In this document: positions 17,456 through 26,708 of the stretch, piece by piece
Layout: each line of letters opens with the position of its first letter
Position numbering within the stretch: position 1 is the stretch's first letter
Assembly: GCA_017404205.1 (NCBI GenBank)
Contig: JAFRCV010000019.1
Span: 1-45,431 of the forward strand
Direction of reading: 5' to 3'
DNA length: 45,431 nt
Source of the DNA: Erysipelotrichaceae bacterium
GTDB lineage: Bacteria; Bacillota_I; Bacilli_A; Erysipelotrichales; Erysipelotrichaceae
Notes under the pieces: model-generated
Seen by the model: the letters and a program-made list of their open reading frames with translations, nothing else
The model's database searches: none
Told to the model about the DNA's origin: nothing
Translations under genes and position numbers: made by a program

Positions 17456-18920
17456 TTGCTTTGTTGTAGATATTATCAAGCCCATAAATGGCCAATATAA
17501 TAATCAAAGGAACATTACTAAATAAATAACGCGCTCGTGCTTCAAAAAGTGTAACGAATAAAAATAATCCAAAAAAACTTAACATCAACATATCTTTTTC
17601 TTTGTTCACACCTTTTAAGGAAAAGCCGCAACATATTAAAGTTAAAATCCATATACCATAAACCACACTACTAAATATGTTGTTATATTTTCCAGTGTCA
17701 TAATATATATTTCTTAAAAAGGGTGAAAGAGTATTGTTCTTTGTATCAACAATTTCTTTATAGAAATTTCCTTCTTTCCCCCATGCAAAGCTTCCATCAT
17801 TATAATTAATAAGTGTCTTTTTGATTATATGAATAGGAAGATTAATTGTTTTTAATCTTTTAATTGCTTCTTGATAATTAGCTATATCTCTTTGTTTTTT
17901 GCTATCAAAACTTGAAGAAAAAATAACATCATCATAATTATATGTTCCACCATTATTGTTTAATCCCATCATAAGATAATGAGCCATTCCAAAACGATCT
18001 TCGCTTTTGATTATACTTTCATATTCACTTGTTTGCTCTTTAATATTATTGATTCCATAATTTGTGATTAAAAATGAAAACAAAATTCCCAATATAGTAA
18101 ATAATAAACTTATCTTTTTTATCTTGCTAGAAATTAAATCAAAAAAATAAAAGATAATAAAGACAATAAAAAAGACAAAAGATTGAGGCTTTAGATTATA
18201 TGCAATTAAACTAATTAAAGATATAAAGAAATATTTTAAATTATTAGAATAAGAAATATAGATATAAAACATTGAAATTGGAAATATTAATGCTAAAGTA
18301 TCTGAATAGGGTATAGAAATCCATGGTGATAATAACACTAGTAATAAATAGATAAAATATGCCAAATATGCATAACTTGATTTATTAAAAAGCTTATTTA
18401 CACTTTTGTATAATAGAATTCCAGCTAAATTAGATAAAACAACATTAACAACAATAAGGAAAGCATGCTCATATCCATGAAAACCTATATTATGAATTAA
18501 TAGTATTAAATACTTATAGATAAATACTAAGAATAAATTATTAGGACACATAGAAAAATAAGAAACATCATAAACATAATCTTTATGTGCCATATGACTA
18601 GAAAATTGATATATATAATCAGCATCCCAACCAGTATAGAAAAAATAATTATATATAAATAATAATTGAATAATAAAAACAATAATTGAAATTAAATAAA
18701 TCATTTTATTGTTTTTTGGATTAACAAAACAAATGATTAAATATGAAAAAAATATAAATATGATAATCCCAATAATGAGAATTAATATATCTATATTTAC
18801 TTTATTTATATTTTGGATTGAATTGAAACAAGTAATAGAAAGTAATATTGTTATGATACTTAATGAAAACAAACAACCAATAATAATATGCAATATACTT
18901 TTAAATTTACTATCTATCAT
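17430..18920 (-). CDS. GT-C-like multi-pass membrane protein, probable polyprenyl-linked sugar transferase
   Basis: 496 residues with about eleven TM helices. Between TM3 and TM4 a large loop carries GWDADYIYQFSSH and YFSMCPNNLFL; later come PYSDTLAL, the NLKPQS loop and a C-terminal FEARARYLF. This pattern matches Firmicutes membrane proteins assigned to the GT39-like/GT-C superfamily, which transfer sugars from lipid carriers at the outer face. The acidic WDAD would be the catalytic position in that model. A TATAAT lies at 18938-18943 on this strand and AGGTAG before the ATG. No partner gene is adjacent, so the acceptor is unknown. Confidence 0.6.
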   Translation of the reverse strand: MIDSKFKSILHIIIGCLFSLSIITILLSITCFNSIQNINKVNIDILILIIGIIIFIFFSYLIICFVNPKNNKMIYLISIIVFIIQLLFIYNYFFYTGWDADYIYQFSSHMAHKDYVYDVSYFSMCPNNLFLVFIYKYLILLIHNIGFHGYEHAFLIVVNVVLSNLAGILLYKSVNKLFNKSSYAYLAYFIYLLLVLLSPWISIPYSDTLALIFPISMFYIYISYSNNLKYFFISLISLIAYNLKPQSFVFFIVFIIFYFFDLISSKIKKISLLFTILGILFSFLITNYGINNIKEQTSEYESIIKSEDRFGMAHYLMMGLNNNGGTYNYDDVIFSSSFDSKKQRDIANYQEAIKRLKTINLPIHIIKKTLINYNDGSFAWGKEGNFYKEIVDTKNNTLSPFLRNIYYDTGKYNNIFSSVVYGIWILTLICCGFSLKGVNKEKDMLMLSFFGLFLFVTLFEARARYLFSNVPLIIILAIYGLDNIYNKANKKDKRFD

Positions 18921-18937
18921 AAAATAACTACTACCTA

Positions 18938-18943
18938 ATTATA
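18938..18943 (-). promoter_or_regulatory. -10 element for the GT-C-like gene
   Basis: TATAAT on the minus strand, 17 bases upstream of the ATG, with AGGTAG between them as a possible ribosome-binding site. Confidence 0.5.
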
Positions 18944-19018
18944 ATACAAATGGTTGGCTTCTATTTTTATTGTGATAATAGCACAACATATTGTGTCTAC
19001 TTTTATCTTACAAGTTCA

Positions 19019-20416
19019 CTATTTTTCAAACTTCTTTAATAAATTAAATTTCTTTTGATTATATGGTTGTTCTCTTAAATTCATATTAAAGTGAGTGTAT
19101 CCCTTTAAAACAGATTCAGGATGAGTGAATTCTCTAAAGCCCCATACTCCATGATAGGCACCCATACCTGAATGACCTGTACCATTAAATGGAACGCCTT
19201 TAACCATCATATGAATACATACTTCATTTATACAACCACCACCATATTGTAGTGACTTCATTATTGAATTAGACCACTTATGATCTTTAGTAAATAAATA
19301 TAAAGCTAATGGATGTTCTCTTTGTTTAATGATTTCAATAATTGAATCTACTTCATCATCTTTAAATGGAACTATTGGTAATAAAGGATTAAACAATTCA
19401 TGCATAACTATCTCTTCATCATTATTAACAGGATAAATAATAGTAGGTTCAAATTTTAATTTATCTTTATCACCATTTCCACCATAGACGATTCTATCTT
19501 TATATAAAGATGCTTCTTTTATACATTTATCATAAGCTTTTTCATCAATTAGTTTAGGATAATCAAGATTATTCAATGGATCATTTCCTATTTGATTTTT
19601 AAAAGCTTTTTTAAGTTCTTCTATGAAGTCTAAAGCTACTTCTTCAGCTACAGCTATTTGATTTATATTTATACAAATCTGTCCTGAATTTAAGCTTTTA
19701 AAGAAAGCTATTTTTCTAGCTGCATCTTTTAAGTCAGCATCTTTTCTAACAATTGCCCAGTTACCTGTTTCACCACCCAGTTCAAGCGCTACAGGTGTTA
19801 AATTATCACTAGCCATCTTTAAGACATGTTTACCAACTTTAGGTGAACCAGTATAGAAGATTTTATCAAATCTTTGACTTAAACAAATATTGGCTACATC
19901 ATGTCCACCTTCAACTAGGACTATATATTTTGAATCAAAGTATTCATCAAACATTCTTTTTAAAACGGAAGTAGTACTTTTAGATTTAGAACTAGTTTTA
20001 ATAATAGCTGTATTACCTCCAGCTAAGCTGTAAGCTAATACACCAATCGTTAAATATACTGGAAAATTAAAAGGTGAAATTACTAAAGTAACACCATATG
20101 GCATTTTATAAACACGAGTAAATAAAGAAGGGAAGCACATTAAACCAGAATAATGTAATTCAGGTTTAGCCCACTTTCTTAAATTAGCTATTATTTCATT
20201 AATTTCCATAATAGATGGTCCTATATCACATAGATAAGCTTCCATCTTACTTCTGTTTAGATCGTCATATAAAGCATCTTCTAATTCTTCTTCATAATCT
20301 AAGATAGCTTCTTTTAATTTATTTAATTGTTTAATTCTAAAATCTAGGTCTAAAGTAGCCCCAGTATTAAAGTAAGTTCTTTGATTATCTACTAATTCTT
20401 TTATTATTCTTTCCAT
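19019..20416 (-). CDS. Aldehyde dehydrogenase (class 3-like)
   Basis: NAD(P)-dependent aldehyde oxidation. 465 residues, near the length of ALDH3/coniferyl-type enzymes. Visible: SPFNFP (114-119), KTSSKS (140-145), YTGS/VGK (188-196), ELGG with E212, and the catalytic-cysteine box SGQIC with C248. ELGGETGNW replaces the common ELGGKSP. AGAAAGG precedes the ATG. It is a single gene between divergent and co-directional promoters, so the natural aldehyde is not indicated by context. Confidence 0.88.
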   Translation of the reverse strand: MERIIKELVDNQRTYFNTGATLDLDFRIKQLNKLKEAILDYEEELEDALYDDLNRSKMEAYLCDIGPSIMEINEIIANLRKWAKPELHYSGLMCFPSLFTRVYKMPYGVTLVISPFNFPVYLTIGVLAYSLAGGNTAIIKTSSKSKSTTSVLKRMFDEYFDSKYIVLVEGGHDVANICLSQRFDKIFYTGSPKVGKHVLKMASDNLTPVALELGGETGNWAIVRKDADLKDAARKIAFFKSLNSGQICININQIAVAEEVALDFIEELKKAFKNQIGNDPLNNLDYPKLIDEKAYDKCIKEASLYKDRIVYGGNGDKDKLKFEPTIIYPVNNDEEIVMHELFNPLLPIVPFKDDEVDSIIEIIKQREHPLALYLFTKDHKWSNSIMKSLQYGGGCINEVCIHMMVKGVPFNGTGHSGMGAYHGVWGFREFTHPESVLKGYTHFNMNLREQPYNQKKFNLLKKFEK

Positions 20417-20503
20417 ATACGGATTACCTTTCTAATAGAATATTAACATTAAAAAAGACTATTTATGAAATTAACACCTTTGTGTATATTTAGTGAAAGT
20501 AAG

Positions 20504-20525
20504 TGGTATAATGTAAGTGCTTACA
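20504..20525 (+). promoter_or_regulatory. Extended -10 promoter with overlapping palindromic operator for the ABC operon
   Basis: TGGTATAAT (20504-20512) is an extended -10. It runs into TGTAAGTGCTTACA (20512-20525): arms TGTAAG and CTTACA are perfectly inverted about a TG centre and cover the likely transcription start. The sequence differs from a canonical LacI/CcpA cre (TGTAAGCGCTTACA) at one central base. The position implies repression, by a LacI-family regulator or CcpA. Confidence 0.6.
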
Positions 20526-20551
20526 TAAATGTGAGATAAAAGGAGAATTAT

Positions 20552-21889
20552 ATGAAAAAACTTTTGCTTGTGTTACTAAGCTTATTAATGGTGCTTTCAT
20601 TAGCAGCATGTCAAGGCGGTAACAACAATGGTGGAGGCGAAGAAGAGCTTTCTAATGTTCAAAAGATCATCGCTGAAGCACAAACAATGACTCTCGAAGA
20701 GCTTGCTAAAAAGGCTATCGAAGAATCAAATGGTAAGACATTCTATGGTGTAGGTAACTCTAGCCGTGGTAAATCTGCATTACCTCTATTCATTGAATAC
20801 TTACAAACTATTGATTCTAGCTACACTTTAAACTTTGAGTGGCAACAACCAAAGAACAACAAGATTTTCGATCAATTAACTGCTGATAGTTTGAAAGAGA
20901 CTGGCACATTCGCTATGACTCTAATTCAAGATGGTAACCAAATCGAAACTAAGATGGTTCAAACAGGTATCCTAGATACTTTCATTCCAAAAGAGTGGGC
21001 AGAAGCTAATGGTACAACTCCAGATGCTTATGAAGGTTACTTAGCTCTACAATTATTAAACAAGATCTTCGAATACAACTGTGTAAATCCAGATAAGACT
21101 TACACTAACTGTTGGGATTTCGTTAAAGAAGGTGAACATGGTCTATTCATGGACATCGATTCTGAAATCGTTGGTAAGAACTTCTTATACATGTTAACTA
21201 AACCTGAATATGCTCTTGTATTAAAAGATGCATATGATAAATTAGATGATACTTCTAAAGCATACTTCCAACCTACAGTTGATGCTATGGCTAAAGAAGC
21301 TGCTGATTTAGGCTTAGATGAAAATGGCAAATATGCTCTAGCTTGGATTAAATTATGGGTTAACAGCTACAATGCTGTAACTGATGATGGTCCTATCTGC
21401 AATACATTAGTAGATGCTAGTGCTGTTGATAAATTCGGTTTATTAGTTTACTCTAAAGTTCGTTCAGTTGAAGAATCTGATACAGTATCAGTAAACAACA
21501 TTAAAGTTGCTGCATACCAACCAGGTTACCAAGGTTTTGGTGGTTATGGTTACTGCCATTACTTATTCGTAACTGACAACTCACCACTTCCTTGGACTGC
21601 ATGTGCATTCATCGCTTACATGACTGAAACTGTTGATGGTTTCTCTGCATGGGGTAAGGATATTGGTGGTTACTCTTCAAATCCAGAAGTTGCTAAGCTC
21701 ACTGAAGAAAAATTCCATCACTCAACTGGTGAATCTTCAAAAGTTGCTACAGAAACTACAATGGATAAGGGCCGTGACTGGTGGATCAATGAAGGTCATC
21801 TAGTAGTAGAAGATCCTGCATACTGCGCTTCAGTTGCATTCACAGTTGGCTCTTGGATTGAAATGCAAGATAAATACAAACCAGAATAA
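20552..21889 (+). CDS. ABC transporter substrate-binding lipoprotein
   Basis: 445 residues: a lipoprotein signal peptide with LAAC lipobox (C20), a Gly/Asn linker, then a periplasmic-binding-protein-like domain. It is the first gene of an importer operon (permease at 21980, ATPase at 23789). The permease and ATPase types are those of the Fe3+/thiamine/phosphonate/polyamine group, but the binding protein has no motif that lets me assign a ligand. An operator-like palindrome at the start site and a hairpin right after the gene suggest regulated initiation and higher expression than the permease. AGGAG precedes the ATG by six bases. Confidence 0.85.
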   Translation: MKKLLLVLLSLLMVLSLAACQGGNNNGGGEEELSNVQKIIAEAQTMTLEELAKKAIEESNGKTFYGVGNSSRGKSALPLFIEYLQTIDSSYTLNFEWQQPKNNKIFDQLTADSLKETGTFAMTLIQDGNQIETKMVQTGILDTFIPKEWAEANGTTPDAYEGYLALQLLNKIFEYNCVNPDKTYTNCWDFVKEGEHGLFMDIDSEIVGKNFLYMLTKPEYALVLKDAYDKLDDTSKAYFQPTVDAMAKEAADLGLDENGKYALAWIKLWVNSYNAVTDDGPICNTLVDASAVDKFGLLVYSKVRSVEESDTVSVNNIKVAAYQPGYQGFGGYGYCHYLFVTDNSPLPWTACAFIAYMTETVDGFSAWGKDIGGYSSNPEVAKLTEEKFHHSTGESSKVATETTMDKGRDWWINEGHLVVEDPAYCASVAFTVGSWIEMQDKYKPE

Positions 21890-21922
21890 TAGCTGATTAT
21901 TTATCTAAAGTAAAAAAACAAT

Positions 21923-21957
21923 AGTGCCTTTGTAGCATTATCTACAAAGGCACTTTG
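21923..21957 (+). terminator. Strong intercistronic hairpin between binding protein and permease genes
   Basis: AGTGCCTTTGTAG (21923-21935) and CTACAAAGGCACT (21942-21954) give 13 perfect pairs with a six-base loop. Only TTTG follows, so it is a leaky terminator or a 3'-end stabiliser that keeps the binding protein in excess. Confidence 0.75.
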
Positions 21958-21979
21958 TGTATAAGAAAAGAGGTTTATA

Positions 21980-23785
21980 ATGTCAAACTCTAATAAAATC
22001 AGAATTAATAACATTAAGACATTTCTTAGTAAGCCCCAAAATGTAATTTTAATATTGACTGGTATTCTAGTATCATTTACTACTATTGCACCAATTGTCG
22101 CAATCATTAGAGATACTATTACCATTCACCCTGGTACGATAGACCAATATTTATCTGGTAAAGCTAGTGGCTTTACTTTAGCTAACTATATTGATTTATT
22201 TACTAGTCCTTTAGCTAAAACTAATCTATGGACACCACTATTAAATACAACAATACTTGCCCTTGGTTCTTGTACATTCGCAATCTTGTTTGGTGGTATC
22301 TTTGCCTACTTAGTTACTAGAACTAATATGGCTTTTAAGAAATATCTTAGTTCGATATTTATTTTCCCTTACATCATGCCTCAATGGACATTGGCTGTTG
22401 TATGGCAACATTTATTTAACTCTAATGCAGTAACTGGTACTTCTAATGGATTATTAGCATCTTTGTTTGGTATTAATATGCCAGCTTGGTGGTGTGTTGG
22501 TTTATTCCCAAGTATTATTGTTTTGGGTATGCACTATGCACCATTCGCTTATATTCTAATTGGCGGTATCTTTAAAAACATGGATGCTAACTTAGAAGAA
22601 GCTGCTACTATTCTAGATACTCCTAGATGGAAGATCTTCTCTAAGGTTACTATTCCAATGGTTAAACCTGCAATATTATCAACTATTCTTCTTGTAGCTG
22701 GTTCAACAATTGGTTCATATCCTGTACCACATTATTTAAATCTATCTACACTTGCAACAAAATATGTTTCGATGAATGATAAGTATACTGGTGAAGCATC
22801 AATTATTGCGATTATCATGATGTTATTTGGTGTCGCAATCATGTATCTAAACCAACGTTCATTACATTCTCGTAAATCATATACAACAGTTACTGGTAAG
22901 TCTGGTCAAATCACTAAAGTTAACTTGGGTAGTGGTAAATATATTATTGCAGTTATCTTTATCGTAGTAACATTCTTTACATCTATCTTCCCAATTATCT
23001 CATTCGCCTTTGAAACCTTCTTACCAAATCCAGGAGATTATTCATTCTTCTATACTGGCAATGTTAATAACCTTACTACTAAGTGGTGGATTACTTCAGA
23101 AAACATTACTGAAAATGGTATGTATGGTCAAACTGGTATCCTATACAACAAGACAATCTGGCATGCCTTCCGTGGTACTATCGTAGTCGCTATTATCTGT
23201 TGTTTAACAGCTGGTACGATTGGTACATTAATCGGTTATGCCGTAAGTAAGAATAGACGTGGTAAACTATCAAGTTATGTTAACTCTATGGCTTTCTTGC
23301 CTTACTTAATGCCTTCAGTTGCTGTAGGTGCTGCTTACTTCATACTATTCTCTTCTGGAAAGATTAATCTATTTAATACTTACTTAGCTCTAGTTATAGT
23401 AGGTACTGTTAAATATATTCCATTCGCATCTAGAAGCTCATTAAACTCGATGCTGCAATTATCTAATGAAATAGAAGAGTCAGCTATTATACAAGATGTT
23501 CCTTGGATTAAACGTATGACCAGAATCATCATCCCAATCCAAAAATCATCAATTGTATCTGGCTTCTTATTACCATTTATGACATGTTTAAGAGAACTAT
23601 CTCTATTCATGCTACTTTGTGTACAAGGTTTCATCTTATCAACGACACTTGATTACTTTGATGAAATGGGTCTATATGCATTCTCAAGTGGTATTAACTT
23701 AATATTAATTGTTACGATTTTAATTTCTAACTTTATCGTTAATAAAGTTACAGGCGCTAGTCTAGATGAAGGAATAGGAGGATAA
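21980..23785 (+). CDS. Fused double ABC permease (FbpB/ThiP-type)
   Basis: A 601-residue inner-membrane protein with two complete permease halves, each about six TM helices. Each half has an EAA coupling loop: EEAATILDTPRWKIF (206-220) in the first and EESAIIQDVPWIKR (around 503-516) in the second. Such fused permeases occur in Fe3+, thiamine and related importers, where the single chain replaces a heterodimer. It is preceded by AGAGG and followed three bases later by the ATPase gene. The substrate is not identified. Confidence 0.9.
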   Translation: MSNSNKIRINNIKTFLSKPQNVILILTGILVSFTTIAPIVAIIRDTITIHPGTIDQYLSGKASGFTLANYIDLFTSPLAKTNLWTPLLNTTILALGSCTFAILFGGIFAYLVTRTNMAFKKYLSSIFIFPYIMPQWTLAVVWQHLFNSNAVTGTSNGLLASLFGINMPAWWCVGLFPSIIVLGMHYAPFAYILIGGIFKNMDANLEEAATILDTPRWKIFSKVTIPMVKPAILSTILLVAGSTIGSYPVPHYLNLSTLATKYVSMNDKYTGEASIIAIIMMLFGVAIMYLNQRSLHSRKSYTTVTGKSGQITKVNLGSGKYIIAVIFIVVTFFTSIFPIISFAFETFLPNPGDYSFFYTGNVNNLTTKWWITSENITENGMYGQTGILYNKTIWHAFRGTIVVAIICCLTAGTIGTLIGYAVSKNRRGKLSSYVNSMAFLPYLMPSVAVGAAYFILFSSGKINLFNTYLALVIVGTVKYIPFASRSSLNSMLQLSNEIEESAIIQDVPWIKRMTRIIIPIQKSSIVSGFLLPFMTCLRELSLFMLLCVQGFILSTTLDYFDEMGLYAFSSGINLILIVTILISNFIVNKVTGASLDEGIGG

Positions 23786-23788
23786 GAT

Positions 23789-25435
23789 ATGCCTAAAATT
23801 GTTTTAGAACATGTAACAAAACATTATGATAAATTCTATGCTGTTGATGATCTTAATTTAGTAATCGAAGACAATGCCTTTGTTACTTTATTAGGTCCAT
23901 CTGGTTGTGGTAAGACTACAACATTAAGAATGATTGCGGGTCTAGAAACACCAACTAGTGGTAAGATTACCATTGGCGATAGAGTAGTGTATGATTCTAA
24001 AGAAGGAATAAATATTCCAGCTAATAAACGTAAAGTTGGTTTCTTATTCCAAAACTATGCTTTGTGGCCTAACATGACTGTATATCAAAATATTTCTTTT
24101 GGTTTAACTAATGTTAATGAAGAAATGCTAAAGATTAATACAGATGCTAGAGCTAGCCAACAAGTTATTAATGCATTAAATAAATCTAATGAGATTGTAA
24201 AGATTATCAATGAATGTTATGACCGTAAAGGTAAATTAGATGAAAACAAGGCCATGATTAAATTAATTGATAATCATGAAATCTCTCAATATTCAGCTAA
24301 GAAAATCTTAGGATATAATCTTCAAAAAGCTAGTGATCCTACTTCTGAAGCTAATAAACACATTAACGAACTACAAGCTATCGTTAATAAAGCTAAAGAA
24401 GAAGCTAATGCTAAGGGCTTAGTTTTAAATGAAGACTTCACTTATTCTAAAAATGGTGAACAAGTTCTTGAGAAAAGAAAACTTACTAAAGAAGAAATTG
24501 ACTTAGCTGTAAGAAGAGTATCAAGAATCGTTAAGATTGGCATGTTCATGGATAGATATCCTGCAGAACTATCTGGTGGTCAACAACAAAGAGTTGCGAT
24601 TGCGAGAACTCTTGCACCAGAACCAACAGTATTATTCATGGATGAACCATTATCTAACCTAGATGCTAAGTTAAGACTTGAAATGAGATCCGAACTTCAA
24701 AGATTACATCTAGAAACAGGTTCTACATTTGTATATGTAACCCATGACCAAATGGAAGCTATGACCCTAGCTACAAGAATTTGTTTAATTGATAATGGCT
24801 TACTACAACAATATAATGCACCATTAGATGTTTATAATATGCCAAACAATCTATTTGTTGCAGACTTCGTTGGTAATCCAGCAATTAACTTCATTGATGC
24901 TAAAGGTAAACAAGAAGCTGATGGCTCATTATCATTAACTATCTTCGATGATAAACAAGTTAAATTTGTTCCAAACGAAGGCTTAGATATCAATAAGTGG
25001 TTTGAAGATGATGAAAAAACTCTTGAATTAGCTAAAGAAGAACTTGCTAAAAAGGCAGCTCAAAAGGGCTATGTTGAAAAGAGTAATAAAGAAACTAATT
25101 TTAGATATCATATTGCTAAAGTTGATGAATTTGAAGACTATGGCGATGAAGTTGAATTAACTAATGAAGACTTCGTTATTGGTATTAGGCCTGAATTCAT
25201 TGATATTAGACCTGATGCTAAATTAAAAGGTGAAATCTATTCATCAATGCCTACTGGTATGGAAACTACTGTCAGAGTCGCTATTAATAATAAATATTTA
25301 TTAACAGGCGTTATGTTCGGTGGTGTAGTATACAAGATTGGTGATAAGGCTGATATTGAATTTAAGGGTAATAATGTAATGTTATTCTCTAGAAAGAACG
25401 GTCGCCTAATTACTCTAGGTCATATTGAACAATAA
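23789..25435 (+). CDS. ABC importer ATPase with a ~120-residue helical insertion
   Basis: 548 residues; PotA/FbpC-type ATPases are normally about 350. Walker A GPSGCGKT (36-43), Q-loop Q88, signature LSGGQ (261-265), Walker B VLFMDEP (281-287) and a C-terminal TOBE-like region are present. Between NISFGL (101-106) and the signature, where relatives have about 35 residues, there are about 155. The insert (about 107-228) is hydrophilic, probably helical and frame-consistent with neighbours. An added charged segment also lies around 395-450. It powers the permease at 21980. Nothing in the motifs suggests loss of activity. Confidence 0.9.
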   Translation: MPKIVLEHVTKHYDKFYAVDDLNLVIEDNAFVTLLGPSGCGKTTTLRMIAGLETPTSGKITIGDRVVYDSKEGINIPANKRKVGFLFQNYALWPNMTVYQNISFGLTNVNEEMLKINTDARASQQVINALNKSNEIVKIINECYDRKGKLDENKAMIKLIDNHEISQYSAKKILGYNLQKASDPTSEANKHINELQAIVNKAKEEANAKGLVLNEDFTYSKNGEQVLEKRKLTKEEIDLAVRRVSRIVKIGMFMDRYPAELSGGQQQRVAIARTLAPEPTVLFMDEPLSNLDAKLRLEMRSELQRLHLETGSTFVYVTHDQMEAMTLATRICLIDNGLLQQYNAPLDVYNMPNNLFVADFVGNPAINFIDAKGKQEADGSLSLTIFDDKQVKFVPNEGLDINKWFEDDEKTLELAKEELAKKAAQKGYVEKSNKETNFRYHIAKVDEFEDYGDEVELTNEDFVIGIRPEFIDIRPDAKLKGEIYSSMPTGMETTVRVAINNKYLLTGVMFGGVVYKIGDKADIEFKGNNVMLFSRKNGRLITLGHIEQ

Positions 25436-25445
25436 TAATTAAATT

Positions 25446-25492
25446 AAAAGAATCTATTGCCTAATAACTATTATTCAATAGATTCTTTTTTA
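25446..25492. terminator. Bidirectional terminator between the ABC operon and the GNAT gene
   Basis: AAAAGAATCTATTG (25446-25459) pairs with CAATAGATTCTTTT (25476-25489), 14 perfect pairs flanked by A and T runs, so it serves both converging units. Confidence 0.9.
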
Positions 25493-25942
25493 ATTATGAA
25501 TATAAATTCTAGATTCATAATCTTCATAATCATTTTTAGCCATGCATAAGTATTTCCAGTTATACTTTTCATAAAAACCAATATGATCAGTTAATAAATA
25601 TAGGGGACTAATTCCCTTATTTTTCATTTCCGTTACTACAAGATTTAATAATTTACCAGCTATCCCTTGATTACGATATTCTTCTAATACATATAATGCG
25701 CATACATTAGGTTTTAAATCTTTACGACTATGAAAATCATTATCTATTACACCAAGTCCACCAATTATCTTATCTTCATCTTTACATAGATACCATCCAT
25801 ATGGGCTTTTATCTTCTAAATAAGCATTCATACATTCTAGATAGGCATCTATTGGTACACCCCATTTACCACTAAACCAAGAAGCTAATTCTTCTTTTAT
25901 TTGTGGTTCATTTTTTAAATCTAAATACTTAAATTCATTCAT
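25490..25942 (-). CDS. GNAT-family N-acetyltransferase
   Basis: 150 residues with the acetyl-CoA binding motif A, VLEEYRNQGIAGKLL (about 94-108), and motif B LLTDHIGFYEKYNW. It resembles small Firmicutes GNATs that act on unknown small molecules or proteins. The start codon is six bases after TATCAT (25949-25954, minus strand) and has no Shine-Dalgarno, matching the leaderless layout elsewhere in the window; a TATAAT further upstream is an alternative promoter. Confidence 0.85.
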   Translation of the reverse strand: MNEFKYLDLKNEPQIKEELASWFSGKWGVPIDAYLECMNAYLEDKSPYGWYLCKDEDKIIGGLGVIDNDFHSRKDLKPNVCALYVLEEYRNQGIAGKLLNLVVTEMKNKGISPLYLLTDHIGFYEKYNWKYLCMAKNDYEDYESRIYIHN

Positions 25943-25948
25943 ACTAAT

Positions 25949-25954
25949 ATGATA
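25949..25954 (-). promoter_or_regulatory. Possible leaderless -10 of the GNAT gene
   Basis: TATCAT on the minus strand, six bases from the ATG. A second candidate, TATAAT, lies 12 bases further upstream. Confidence 0.35.
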
Positions 25955-25993
25955 ATCGATTATAACGGTATTTTATAAGGCTTTTCTTTTTGC

Positions 25994-26032
25994 TATAGCA
26001 TGCTATAATAATATTGACTAGACTAACTAGAC
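25994..26032 (+). promoter_or_regulatory. Toxin-antitoxin promoter with palindrome and direct repeat
   Basis: TATAGCATGCTATA (25994-26007) is a perfect 14-bp palindrome overlapping the extended -10 TGCTATAAT (26001-26009). Two copies of ACTAGAC (26017-26023 and 26026-26032) follow between the -10 and the AAGGAGG at 26037-26043. Antitoxins of the Phd/YefM type autoregulate by binding palindromes at their promoter, so these are the likely operators. Confidence 0.65.
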
Positions 26033-26047
26033 CAATAAGGAGGTATC

Positions 26048-26293
26048 ATGACACAGTTTAATATGTATGAAGCAAAAACAAATCTCTCAAAGATTACTAA
26101 AATGTTAGAAAACAGAGAAGAAGAAGTTGTTTTAATTAGTAGAAACGGAAAACCAATCTTACAAGTAACTTTATATAAAAACAATGATAGGGCAAATCTA
26201 TTAGGATGTGCAAAAGGTATGTTTGAGATTCCTGAAGATTTTGATGACATTGACATTAGTAAAGATTTTGAAGAGGAGATTTTTCCTGAATGA
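26048..26293 (+). CDS. Phd/YefM-family antitoxin
   Basis: An 81-residue antitoxin. The N-terminal DNA-binding and dimerisation part (MYEAKTNLSKI...ISRNGKPILQVTLY) fits the Phd/YefM superfamily; the acidic C-terminus (DFDDIDISKDFEEEIFPE) should wrap and inhibit the toxin. AAGGAGG lies five bases before the ATG. Its TGA overlaps the toxin ATG (ATGA), the standard coupling of type II modules. Operator-like repeats precede the gene. Confidence 0.9.
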   Translation: MTQFNMYEAKTNLSKITKMLENREEEVVLISRNGKPILQVTLYKNNDRANLLGCAKGMFEIPEDFDDIDISKDFEEEIFPE

Positions 26294-26682
26294 AATATTT
26301 ATTAGATACGCATGTTATTATGTGGGCTTTAATTGATAGTCCAAAACTAAGTAAAGAAGTTAAACAAATATTATTTAATAATGACAATACTATATATTAC
26401 AGCACTGTTTCAGCATGGGAAGTTGAAATCAAACATTTAAAAAGAGAAAATTTTAAACTATCAGGAAAACAATTATGCTTCTTATGTGATCAAAACTATG
26501 TTTTAAATCTTCCAATACAAAACAAACATGTTGAAGAACTTGAGAATATCAACAAAGATACAAATCACAACGATCCTTTTGATAAGATGTTACTTGCTCA
26601 AGCGAAAGTTGAAAACATGGTGTTGATAACTCATGATAAAAAGTTTAAAGCGTATAACGAAAATAATATCTTATTTGTATAG
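26290..26682 (+). CDS. PIN-domain (VapC-like) toxin
   Basis: A 130-residue PIN-domain ribonuclease, expected to cleave tRNA or rRNA when released from its antitoxin. The acidic Mg2+ residues are visible: D6 (LLDTHV), E44 (SAWEVEIK), D95/D98 (NDPFDKMLLAQA) and D116 (THDKKF). The PhdYeFM-PIN pairing is common in Firmicutes and cyanobacteria. Appears intact. An IS3-family remnant starts 27 bases downstream, so the module lies in a mobile-element landing region. Confidence 0.9.
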   Translation: MKYLLDTHVIMWALIDSPKLSKEVKQILFNNDNTIYYSTVSAWEVEIKHLKRENFKLSGKQLCFLCDQNYVLNLPIQNKHVEELENINKDTNHNDPFDKMLLAQAKVENMVLITHDKKFKAYNENNILFV

Positions 26683-26708
26683 TTATTAAATTGAAATTAT
26701 TTTGAACT

